From Ferrithrix thermotolerans DSM 19514 (GTDB lineage: Bacteria > Actinomycetota > Acidimicrobiia > Acidimicrobiales > Ilumatobacteraceae), in assembly GCA_945878705.1 (NCBI GenBank), contig CAMCUE010000055.1, forward strand, positions 1 to 7,456: DNA of 7,456 nucleotides. Reading direction: 5' to 3'. Below, one piece after another: positions 1-6,996 of this stretch. Numbering within the stretch: position 1 is the stretch's first letter; every line of letters begins with the position of its first letter. The notes below the pieces were generated by a model. That model did no database searches and was not told the DNA's origin. It saw only the letters and a list, made by a program, of their open reading frames with translations. Position numbers and translations under genes: made by a program.

Positions 1-109
1 ACCTGTTATTGCAATTGCGGTATTGACAATCGGCACTGGGCTATTTGGTGACGGGCTTGCTCGAGTCTCCGCAGGAATTGATCGCGGTAAAGAAAGCGTA
101 GAGCAGTGA
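1..109 (+). CDS. C-terminal end of a DppC/OppC-type ABC transporter permease (partial)
   Basis: The reading frame is open from base 2 and ends at TGA 107-109, giving the last 35 residues of a protein whose start lies outside the window. The tail reads as a hydrophobic stretch (PVIAIAVLTIGTGLFGD) followed by GLARVSAG and a charged end. This is the typical last transmembrane helix and cytoplasmic tail of the second permease of dipeptide/oligopeptide importers, where a 'lGDGLRD.lDPr' type ending is usual. Its stop codon overlaps the GTG start of the fused ATPase gene (bases GTGA, 106-109), so the two are almost certainly translated together and form one importer. The family assignment rests on a short tail plus the neighbour. 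The substrate cannot be read from it. Confidence 0.8.
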   Translation, partial: PVIAIAVLTIGTGLFGDGLARVSAGIDRGKESVEQ

Positions 110-1878
110 CGAGCGGGTTATCTATTTTGAATCTTCGGGTCAATGTATCTGCCACCGGTCATGACATCGTCGATGAAATTGATCTTAAGATTCAAAAAGG
201 TCGAGTCACAGGGCTGGTTGGCGAATCCGGATCGGGTAAAACAACTGTTGGTCTAGCAGTGCTTGGTCATGCAAGACGAGGCGTTGAAATAGTTCAGGGC
301 GAGATTTATTGTGACGATACCGAAGTGCTCAACTTGGAGGAAGGTTCTAAACGCGAAATTCGTGGGTCACTTGTTTCATATGTGCCGCAAGATCCGACTT
401 CTTCTTTGAATCCTGCATTACGAATTGGCGTTCAGATATTAGAAGTACTTGAGACTCATGATTTCGGTGGATCAGATCAAGCTCGCAGAGTTCGTGTGCG
501 CGAGATGATGGCTGAAGTATTGCTACCTGCCGATGATGAGTACCTTGAGCGCTATCCGCATCAGTTATCGGGCGGACAGCAACAACGCGTTGTGCTGGCA
601 ATGGCCTTTGCCTGCAGACCTGCCGTAATCGTGCTGGATGAGCCGACTACAGGTTTAGATGTTTCAACTCAAGAGCATGTCTTAAAGACGATCCGTAATC
701 TCTCAAGCCAGCATGGTGTTGCCGCGCTGTACATCACACACGACCTCGCCGTTGTCAGCGAATTGGCTGATGATGTCGCTGTGATGTACGCAGGTCGAAT
801 AGTTGAGCAAGGTTCCGCCTCCGATATCTTCAATAATCCTTCACATCCCTATACACGACATTTGGTTGCTGCTGCGCCAGATATCGCTGGTGAACAACAG
901 ATTGTCGGACTCGCGGGTCGTGCCCCATCGCCAGGCAAGCGTCCACTTGGATGTGCATTTTCGGTGCGGTGCGAATCAGTCACAGATGATTGCCTTAGTC
1001 AATTTCCAAAGTCTGTATCAATCAGCCAAAGTCATTTTGCTCGGTGTGTAAATATTGGAAAAGGCAAGACCTTTGCGAAACCAGATTCAATCAAGTTAGT
1101 TAAAAAAGCATCGTCAAATACGGTGCTTGAGTTGAGAAATATTAGTGCTGGTTATGGTGGTCAGTCAGTCGTTGAAGAAATTTCGTTGATTCTCGGTCGC
1201 GGACAATGTTTGGCGCTTGTCGGTGAGTCAGGTTCTGGTAAGACAACTGTTGCTCGATGTATTGGTGGTCTGCACACCGAGTGGAGCGGTGAAATTTTTC
1301 TGAATAACGAAAAACTTAATCGTGGGTCGCGACAACGACGCATAGAACAGCGATTGGGTATCCAATATATATTTCAGAATCCGTATGGCTCATTAAACCC
1401 ACGTCGAACCGTCGGAGACTCTATAGTCAGGCCGTTAGTTATTTCTGGTTCAACTGGGTCTACAGTCAAGAAAGAATTGAACGAAGTACTAGAGAAAGTT
1501 TCGTTACCTTCTGCGTACTCCGATAAATTTCCGGATCAGTTGTCTGGTGGTGAACGTCAAAGAGTTGCGATTGCACGGGCGCTTATTAGCCGTCCAGATG
1601 TTTTGGTCTGCGATGAAATCACAAGTGCCCTCGATGTGCTGGTACAAGCTGCTGTTGTCGATCTATTGGCGACCTTGCAACGCGATCTTGGTTTGGCGAT
1701 TTTGTTCATTACTCACAATTTGCCTCTCGTTAGGAGTATTGCCGATGAAGTTGCGGTGATGTCTGATGGCAGAATTGTTGAATTTGGTGATACCGCAACT
1801 GTGATTGGTAACCCAGTGCAAGAATATACACAGCGATTAATTACTGCTACGCCAAGTATCGCGCGCTCTAGCAAGTGA
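106..1878 (+). CDS. Fused dipeptide/oligopeptide-type ABC transporter ATP-binding protein (DppD-DppF fusion)
   Basis: This 590-residue cytoplasmic protein would power a peptide/nickel-family importer by ATP hydrolysis. It carries two complete nucleotide-binding domains. Domain 1 has Walker A 39-46 (GESGSGKT), Q-loop Q95, signature LSGGQ 154-158, Walker B ending D178-E179 and switch His212. A DppD-type C-terminal segment follows, with PSHPYT near 245-250 and cysteines 283, 289, 296 and 314, a spacing that matches the iron-sulfur site described for DppD proteins. Domain 2 has Walker A 373-380, Q424, signature LSGGE 479-483, Walker B D503-E504 (CDEITSALD, with Ile where Pro is common) and His537. 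Domain 2 ends soon after EYTQRL and lacks the usual cysteine-bearing tail. Both ATP sites look competent. The GTG start overlaps the permease stop, and only a weak purine stretch (AAAGAAAG, 89-96) precedes it, so translational coupling is likely. Two-ATPase fusions of this kind are known in several phyla. The solute cannot be predicted: peptides, opines or other zwitterions are all possible. Confidence 0.95.
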   Translation: MTSGLSILNLRVNVSATGHDIVDEIDLKIQKGRVTGLVGESGSGKTTVGLAVLGHARRGVEIVQGEIYCDDTEVLNLEEGSKREIRGSLVSYVPQDPTSSLNPALRIGVQILEVLETHDFGGSDQARRVRVREMMAEVLLPADDEYLERYPHQLSGGQQQRVVLAMAFACRPAVIVLDEPTTGLDVSTQEHVLKTIRNLSSQHGVAALYITHDLAVVSELADDVAVMYAGRIVEQGSASDIFNNPSHPYTRHLVAAAPDIAGEQQIVGLAGRAPSPGKRPLGCAFSVRCESVTDDCLSQFPKSVSISQSHFARCVNIGKGKTFAKPDSIKLVKKASSNTVLELRNISAGYGGQSVVEEISLILGRGQCLALVGESGSGKTTVARCIGGLHTEWSGEIFLNNEKLNRGSRQRRIEQRLGIQYIFQNPYGSLNPRRTVGDSIVRPLVISGSTGSTVKKELNEVLEKVSLPSAYSDKFPDQLSGGERQRVAIARALISRPDVLVCDEITSALDVLVQAAVVDLLATLQRDLGLAILFITHNLPLVRSIADEVAVMSDGRIVEFGDTATVIGNPVQEYTQRLITATPSIARSSK

Positions 1879-1896
1879 CGATTAATTAATTATTTA

Positions 1897-3018
1897 ATGA
1901 CACGATCAATTTTTGTCGCACCGGGGTTCGAGAAAGTTGGCGAAGTATTTAAGTCATTACATAATTCAACTTTGTCAGGAGCAAGTTTCGCTGCGAATGT
2001 AAACGGTCGAGTGGTTGTCGATCTGTGGGGTGGAGCAAAATCAGATTCAACCCCTTGGGCCGATGACACATTATGTGTGATCGCCTCAGGAACAAAAGGT
2101 ATTTGTGCTGTCGCAGTGATGATTTGCGTTGAGCGAGGGCTGCTAGACATTGATGCTGCTATTGAAACAATATGGCCAGAGTTTGCGGTTGGAGGCAAAG
2201 GAAAGGTTTCAATAGGCGATTCGCTTGCACATTTGGCAGGAGTTCCTGGTCTTGAAAGAAGTGTTTCGATTGACGATTTGGCTGACCCTATACATATGGC
2301 CCAACTCGTCGCACAACAGGTGCCGTTTGTAGCAATCGATTCACCGTCGTACCATGCAATGACTTTTGGTTGGATCGCTGGTGACTTGGTGCGTCGCGTC
2401 GACGGACGAAGTATCGGCAAATTTGTCAGAGATGAGATAGCGAACCCATTACAACTCGATTTACATATCGGTGCACCGCAAGAGGCGATCGCACGTATTG
2501 CAGATACGACAAGATCGGACGATTACAGTTATTCGGCGTTTCTTCCTGGTTCAGTCGCGGACCCAAGACTTAAATTTGTTTACGGAATGATTCCTGCAGA
2601 ACGTGGTACCGCGGATTTTGCGAAAATCGAATTACCTGGTGGCGGAGGGGTGGCAAGTGCCTTTGCGATGTCGCGACTATATGCGATGCTCGCCAACGGC
2701 GGAGAACTTGACGGGGTGCGGATACTGAAACCTGAGTCGATTATTTTGGCGCGTCAACAGCGATCTCAGGGCGATGATCAACTGAGTGGTCGGTTCTTGC
2801 GCTTTGGTGTCGGTTTCGAACTTAATCCAAACCCATCTTGTTTGGGTAAGCCGAGTGATGCTTTCGGTCATACTGGTGCAGGTGGATCAACGCATGGTGC
2901 TTGGCCTAGTTTGCAAACTAGTTTTTCTTATGTGATGGGTGAATTCGTACCTGAAAACCGTGATGATCGAGCTATTCGTTTGCTTGAAGCACTTCACGAG
3001 TGCGTCTCAAATATCTAG
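1897..3018 (+). CDS. Serine hydrolase, class C beta-lactamase / family VIII esterase fold
   Basis: This 373-residue protein belongs to the penicillin-binding-protein-like serine hydrolases (beta-lactamase, PF00144). The nucleophile motif is S64-G-T-K67 (SxxK). The second motif is Y152-H-A, inside a family-typical segment (YHAMTFGWIAGDLVRR). The third motif is H325-T-G327, standing in for KTG, followed by AGGS. The N-terminal part (NGRVVVDLWGG, 36-46) also fits EstB-like esterases. There is no signal peptide or membrane helix, so it should act in the cytoplasm, which argues against a role as a secreted beta-lactamase or in cell-wall synthesis. Family members cleave short-chain esters, some amides or D-amino-acid peptides. 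The ATG lies 18 bases after the ABC gene, in an AT-only leader apart from the CG directly after the stop, with no Shine-Dalgarno sequence. The gene may be read from the transporter transcript. Its stop overlaps the stop of the convergent hydratase gene. A role in opening an imported ester or peptide is inference from position. Confidence 0.9.
   Translation: MTRSIFVAPGFEKVGEVFKSLHNSTLSGASFAANVNGRVVVDLWGGAKSDSTPWADDTLCVIASGTKGICAVAVMICVERGLLDIDAAIETIWPEFAVGGKGKVSIGDSLAHLAGVPGLERSVSIDDLADPIHMAQLVAQQVPFVAIDSPSYHAMTFGWIAGDLVRRVDGRSIGKFVRDEIANPLQLDLHIGAPQEAIARIADTTRSDDYSYSAFLPGSVADPRLKFVYGMIPAERGTADFAKIELPGGGGVASAFAMSRLYAMLANGGELDGVRILKPESIILARQQRSQGDDQLSGRFLRFGVGFELNPNPSCLGKPSDAFGHTGAGGSTHGAWPSLQTSFSYVMGEFVPENRDDRAIRLLEALHECVSNI
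2906..2921. repeat. 16-base perfect palindrome followed by a T run, inside the hydrolase gene
   Basis: Bases 2906-2921 read CTAGTTTGCAAACTAG, which is its own reverse complement, and five T follow on the + strand (2922-2926). It encodes Pro-Ser-Leu-Gln-Thr-Ser residues near the C-terminus of the serine hydrolase, about 90 bases before its stop. A hairpin with a six-pair stem and TGCA loop is possible but AT-rich and weak. It could be a dyad operator-like site, a weak terminator or chance. The sequence alone does not decide. Confidence 0.35.
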
Positions 3019-3785
3019 CGGCCTTGCCAATTCGGTTTGCGTTTCTCGCCGTGGGCAGTCGTGCCTTCTTTGGCATCTTCCGAATTAATTGCAGTTTGAT
3101 AAGCCTTGTTATTTCGCAGAACCGGCATTGCATCTGCAGTTGAGACATTCTCCAATGCGCGAATCAATTCAAGAACTGCCGCAACACTAAGTGGCGCCGA
3201 GTCGCAAATCTTTTCTGCGAGTAGACGGGCTACTGGTAAAAGTTGATCACTAGTCGTGACCTCATTGACAATTCCCCACGATTGTGCCTCAGCGGCAGTC
3301 ATTCTTCGCCCCGCGATAAGCATTTCGCGAGCCAGATTTACCGGCAATGTTTTTGGCAAACGAATAGTGGCATTATCAGCGATTAGTCCGAGTGTCGCCT
3401 CTGGCAAAAAAAAGGTTGCATGTTCTGCCGCGACGATTAAGTCAGCAGCAAGCGCAATTTCGAATCCGCCGCCAACGGCCATGCCATTGACTGCGGCAAT
3501 AATTGGTTTCGGGCGAAACTTAAGTTCGCAGATGCCACCAAATCCACCAATGCCATAGTCAGATTCAAATGCTTCACCTTCACTGGCCGCGTTAAGGTCC
3601 CAACCGGCTGAAAAGAACTTATTACCAGCACCTGTCAAAATCGCTACGCGTAGTTGACTGTCGAGCATGAATGATTCGAAAATCAAACTCAATTCGCGGC
3701 TTGTCGGTGCATCAATTGCATTCGCTTTAGGTCGATCAATTGTGACCTCCAAAATTTGACCATTACGGTTTGTGTCAATCGTCAT
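3015..3785 (-). CDS. caiD: CaiD-like enoyl-CoA hydratase (crotonobetainyl-CoA hydratase / carnitinyl-CoA dehydratase type)
   Basis: This 256-residue crotonase-fold protein resembles E. coli CaiD along its whole length. Shared blocks, recalled from the known sequence, include the N-terminal DRPKANAID, LRVAILTGAG, KFFSAGWDL (oxyanion-hole region, A60), GGGFE (105-109), LPEA (127-130), AGRRMTAAEA and the ending SEDAKEG...EKR..W.GR. CaiD reversibly hydrates crotonobetainyl-CoA to L-carnitinyl-CoA. The two glutamates expected for hydratase chemistry are present as E109 and E129. The loop after E129 is odd: GLIADNATIRLP replaces the usual 'G(I/L)(V/I)PD.GG..RLP', so it is one residue shorter and has no glycine pair. 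The ATG at 3783-3785 shares one base with the stop of the upstream synthetase gene (TAATG) and has no Shine-Dalgarno sequence, pointing to translational coupling. It is the last gene of the operon. General enoyl-CoA hydratase activity on another 2-enoyl-CoA is the main alternative. Confidence 0.9.
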   Translation of the reverse strand: MTIDTNRNGQILEVTIDRPKANAIDAPTSRELSLIFESFMLDSQLRVAILTGAGNKFFSAGWDLNAASEGEAFESDYGIGGFGGICELKFRPKPIIAAVNGMAVGGGFEIALAADLIVAAEHATFFLPEATLGLIADNATIRLPKTLPVNLAREMLIAGRRMTAAEAQSWGIVNEVTTSDQLLPVARLLAEKICDSAPLSVAAVLELIRALENVSTADAMPVLRNNKAYQTAINSEDAKEGTTAHGEKRKPNWQGR

Positions 3786-5821
3786 TATTGTTCGACAATC
3801 ACTAAAGCATCAACGGCAACAGCCGTATTAGGTGTAACTAGCACTGGATTCAATTCAATCTCAACCAAATTGTTATTCATCGCGAGTTTGACGACAGATT
3901 GCACCAAATCCACTAATGCGTTTAAGTTCGCTGGTGGTTTTCCGCGAAAGCCCGTGAGCAGTGGCGCGATTCTCAATTTTTTAAGCGCCTGATGTATCTG
4001 TGATTCGGTAGTCGGTGCCAAGAGAAATTGAGTGTCCTGCCAAAGTTCGGTATAAATGCCACCTGCGCCAAGAGTGATGAGCCAGCCAACAGGTGGGTCT
4101 CGACGGACTCCTACAAGAACCTCGGCGATCACATCAACTACTGTCTCTTCGATCAAAAATTCTGAGAGTGTGTTTGGCATTGCATTTAAGGCGAGTGTTA
4201 GTTGAGGTTGGTCTTTGATTCCCACTTGTACAGCACCAGATTCACTCTTATGGGCTAGACCTAAACCTTTGAGTGTGATCGGGTATCCGATTTCATTTGC
4301 TGTTGCCAAGAGCTCATCACGGACACACTTCCTGCCCTGCGGAACATTGACATCAAATTTTCGTAGTAACGACTTCGCATCGGCTTCATCCAGAAGTCTC
4401 GTTTTATGGGCGGTATTAACTGGTGCCGGCGGCTCTTGAGAATTGTTCGTGCCCAGCCAAGCTGCCGCATCAAGAGCAACAAGTGCTTCGTGCAATCCTT
4501 GGAGCACAACGATATTGGCTGCTTGGGCGGCAATGCGAACTTCGGTGGTCACGCACTCGGGCAGAGTTGCAACAATTACTCCGCGTGAATTGGTTGCAGC
4601 CACTGCATCACCTAGTGATTGCGCAGCCGTCACCCATGTTTGTGAGTTCTGATCAGCACGTGGGGGAGTATCAAGAATCAGCAGCGTTGCGTCTTGAGGG
4701 CCTGACATCACGGCGGTAAATGTTTTAGCAGTCGCAGTTCGATCTCCCCACATGAAAGTGTGATAATCAAATGGATTGCCGACCGTGACGAGTTCGGTGA
4801 GTGTTGAACTAATTCGCTCGTGATGTTGTTCTTCGAACGGTTCAAAGCGCAAAGAAGTTTTCTCACTCAAGTCAGCAACAAGTGAAGCCTCGCCACCCGA
4901 GCATGAGAGTGAAACTAGTTTGTTGCCCGTTAGCGCGCCACCTTGATCAAGTAATTTTAGAGTTTCAATCAACTCGGCAGGGGTGTCAACCATTGCTACA
5001 CCTGCTCGCTCGAACAACGCTTGATATGCAGATCGTCGACCTGCAAGAGATGCAGTATGAGAAGTAGCGATCAACGCACCTGCTTCGCTTCGCCCAGTCT
5101 GCAAAGCAACTATTCTTAATTTTAGTTTGTTGGCGTGAACGGCAATTTTGGCAAACCTCACCGGGTCGACAATCGCTTCAATGAACAGTCCGATTGCGGT
5201 AATTCGAGAATCTTCTACGAACGCCTCAAGGCAGTCTTCGACGCCACAAGCGGCTTGGTTGCCGACAGTCACAAGATAAGCGAGATTTAGATCACGATGC
5301 TGCAGAGTCAGGTTCAGTCCAACGTTTCCACTTTGGCTGACAATTGCCACGCCTTTTGTCAAAGGTTTGCAACCATGTTGGTCTGGCCAAAGTGCGATGC
5401 CGTCCAATGCGTTGATGTAGCCGTAACAGTTAGGTCCAAGTATCGGCATCTGCGCAGCTGCAACGATAAGTGTTTCTTGTAATAGTCGACCGTCAATACC
5501 GGATTGTGTGCCAGATTCAGCAAAACCCGATGCGTAACAAACTGCTCCACCAGCGCCAATTTTTGAAAGATGAGCGACGACATCAATTGTTGCGTTGCGA
5601 TTCACTGCGATAAAAGCAACATCTGGTGCTCGAGGTAGGTCATCTATCGATCTAAAACATTTGACGCCAGCAATTTCGCTTCGAGTTGGGTGAACCGGCC
5701 ACAACTCGCCAGTGAACCCGAGTTTTTGGCATTGCTCAATAACACTTTGCGCAGGACCGGTACCAAACAGGGCTATTGAACGCGGATTGAGCGTCCTTGA
5801 AAGTAGTTGCTCAACCACCAT
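3785..5821 (-). CDS. Acyl-CoA synthetase, NDP-forming (ADP-forming acetate--CoA ligase family)
   Basis: This 678-residue single-chain enzyme fuses the alpha and beta parts of NDP-forming acyl-CoA ligases. These make an acyl-CoA from acid, CoA and ATP through acyl phosphate and phosphohistidine, or run in reverse. In order: a CoA-binding Rossmann domain (NPRSIALFG near residue 13, GPNCYG from 129), a succinyl-CoA-ligase-like domain (SQSGN 162-166) with phosphohistidine motif SHTASLAG (His255), and an ATP-grasp domain from about 471 (HKSES 524-528, GAGG 585-588, EIELNP 654-659). No acetyltransferase domain is attached. I chose ATG 5819-5821, which gives MVVEQLL ahead of the conserved start and an 11-base overlap with the dehydrogenase gene. 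The frame runs back to GTG 5893, with another ATG at 5875, but those 24 extra residues lie inside the dehydrogenase gene and look unlike the family. No start has a good ribosome site. In this operon it probably activates the pathway acid; short-chain or quaternary-ammonium acids are candidates. Confidence 0.9.
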   Translation of the reverse strand: MVVEQLLSRTLNPRSIALFGTGPAQSVIEQCQKLGFTGELWPVHPTRSEIAGVKCFRSIDDLPRAPDVAFIAVNRNATIDVVAHLSKIGAGGAVCYASGFAESGTQSGIDGRLLQETLIVAAAQMPILGPNCYGYINALDGIALWPDQHGCKPLTKGVAIVSQSGNVGLNLTLQHRDLNLAYLVTVGNQAACGVEDCLEAFVEDSRITAIGLFIEAIVDPVRFAKIAVHANKLKLRIVALQTGRSEAGALIATSHTASLAGRRSAYQALFERAGVAMVDTPAELIETLKLLDQGGALTGNKLVSLSCSGGEASLVADLSEKTSLRFEPFEEQHHERISSTLTELVTVGNPFDYHTFMWGDRTATAKTFTAVMSGPQDATLLILDTPPRADQNSQTWVTAAQSLGDAVAATNSRGVIVATLPECVTTEVRIAAQAANIVVLQGLHEALVALDAAAWLGTNNSQEPPAPVNTAHKTRLLDEADAKSLLRKFDVNVPQGRKCVRDELLATANEIGYPITLKGLGLAHKSESGAVQVGIKDQPQLTLALNAMPNTLSEFLIEETVVDVIAEVLVGVRRDPPVGWLITLGAGGIYTELWQDTQFLLAPTTESQIHQALKKLRIAPLLTGFRGKPPANLNALVDLVQSVVKLAMNNNLVEIELNPVLVTPNTAVAVDALVIVEQ

Positions 5822-6971
5822 GGGGGCGCAACAATGCTCGCGAAATGATATGTCGCTGAATCTCGCTGGTTCCATCCCAAATTCTGTCAACACGGGTATC
5901 GCGCCACATGCGTTCTAATGGAAGTTCATCCATTAAGCCCATTCCGCCGAATATTTGTATCGCTTCATCAGTGACAAATTGACACATCTCACTCGAAAAA
6001 ACTTTCGCCATCGCTACTTCGCTATCGCTGAAATTGCCTGCAGCATCGTTGAAGGCAGCGCGAAGGGTTAGCAACTCTGCTGCATCAAGACGAATCTGCA
6101 TATCAGCGAGTTTGAATGACACACCTTGAAATTTTCCGATCTGTTGGCCGAATTGCTCACGCGTCGCCGACCACTCAACAGCAAGTTTTAGAGCTCGGCG
6201 AGCACGACCAACGCAAACTGCTGCGACTTGAAGTCTTGTTGCACCAAGCCATTCATTAGCGGCATCAAAACCGTTGTGCTCTTCTCCGAGAACATTCGCG
6301 CCGGGTATGCGACAGTTATCGAAATTAATAATCATGTTGTGATAACCATTATTTGAAACACAGTTGTAACCTTTGACGCGCTCGCAACCTTTTGTATTGA
6401 AGTCAACGAGAAAGCCTGTGATCTTCTTCTTAACTCCCTTTGAAGTTTGTTCTTCGCCACTGGCGGCAAACAAAATTACATAATCGGCCATGTCGGCGTG
6501 CGAAATAAAATGCTTCGTACCATTAATCACCCAGTCATTTCCATCTTTCGTCGCAGTACATTTCATCCCACGAACATCTGAGCCAGCGTCTGGCTCGGAC
6601 ATTGCTAGACACTCAACACGGTCGCCACTAATAGTTGGTATCAGATATTCAGCAATTTGTTGGTCTTTGCATGCTCGCAAAATATTGCTGGGTCGGGCAA
6701 CTACATAATGCAGTGCATATGAAGTCACGCCAAACTCGCGGTCGACAAGAGTTGTGTCGAATGAGTCGAGTCCACCGCCACCAAGTTCGCTTGGCATATT
6801 GCAAGCGTAAAGACCAGCAGCAATAGAGCGCTGCTTGATTTGTTTTACGAGATCTGGTGAGACCAGATTTTCTCGTTCAACCCTTTCTTCATGGGGGATT
6901 AATTCCCGCTCGGTAAATGCCTTTGTCGTATCAACAATCATTTGTTGTTCCTGTGTTAAACCAAAATCCAT
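5811..6971 (-). CDS. Acyl-CoA dehydrogenase (FAD flavoprotein)
   Basis: This 386-residue protein has the usual length of soluble acyl-CoA dehydrogenases, which introduce a trans-2,3 double bond into acyl-CoA and pass electrons to electron-transfer flavoprotein. Both family signatures are present: AMSEPDAGSD (123-132) and QIFGGMGLM (339-347) with the downstream E349, R354 and D358. The FAD-binding REQFGQQIGKFQ lies at 271-282, and the C-terminal helix contains GTSEIQRHIISR. At the position of the usual catalytic base, the Glu of 'YEGT', this protein has W365-D366-G-T, so an Asp replaces Glu. The alternative Glu used by isovaleryl-CoA dehydrogenases also seems absent (GATRLQVAA, 243-251). The ATG at 6969-6971 follows the thioesterase stop by 25 bases, with a weak AGAGAG eight bases upstream. 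Beside CaiD-like and thioesterase genes, gamma-butyrobetainyl-CoA is a plausible substrate, but the protein is not obviously close to E. coli CaiA. Another branched or substituted acyl-CoA is possible. Confidence 0.93.
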   Translation of the reverse strand: MDFGLTQEQQMIVDTTKAFTERELIPHEERVERENLVSPDLVKQIKQRSIAAGLYACNMPSELGGGGLDSFDTTLVDREFGVTSYALHYVVARPSNILRACKDQQIAEYLIPTISGDRVECLAMSEPDAGSDVRGMKCTATKDGNDWVINGTKHFISHADMADYVILFAASGEEQTSKGVKKKITGFLVDFNTKGCERVKGYNCVSNNGYHNMIINFDNCRIPGANVLGEEHNGFDAANEWLGATRLQVAAVCVGRARRALKLAVEWSATREQFGQQIGKFQGVSFKLADMQIRLDAAELLTLRAAFNDAAGNFSDSEVAMAKVFSSEMCQFVTDEAIQIFGGMGLMDELPLERMWRDTRVDRIWDGTSEIQRHIISRALLRPHGG

Positions 6972-6996
6972 ATCTCAGACTCTCTGCTTTCAGTGA

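Noticed and set aside
803..1051. 82-codon + strand frame within the ATPase gene
   Set aside because: It runs through the conserved HPYT and cysteine region of the ATPase in another frame and has no family features of its own.
217..1254. Repeated Walker A sequence (LVGESGSGKTTV) in both halves of the ATPase gene as a possible recent duplication
   Set aside because: The protein motif is the same, but the third codon positions differ widely and the rest of the halves diverge. This fits an old gene fusion of two paralogues, not a recent repeat.
1890..2420. 176-codon open frame on the - strand opposite the serine hydrolase
   Set aside because: It lies fully inside a gene with clear motifs, and its product is rich in Ser, Thr, Pro and Ala without any recognisable domain. 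It is a frame shadow of the real gene.
2827..2845. Short inverted repeat CCAAAC / GTTTGG with a seven-base loop in the hydrolase gene
   Set aside because: A six-pair stem inside a coding region with no T run is expected by chance.
4215..4719. Several open frames of 60-98 codons on the + strand, opposite the synthetase
   Set aside because: They overlap each other and a well-supported ATP-grasp/CoA-ligase gene, show low-complexity translations and have no upstream ribosome site. They are shadows.
5800..5893. The 83-base overlap of dehydrogenase and synthetase frames as a frameshift or gene fusion
   Set aside because: Both proteins have complete family-typical ends when the synthetase starts at 5821, so no broken or fused gene is needed.
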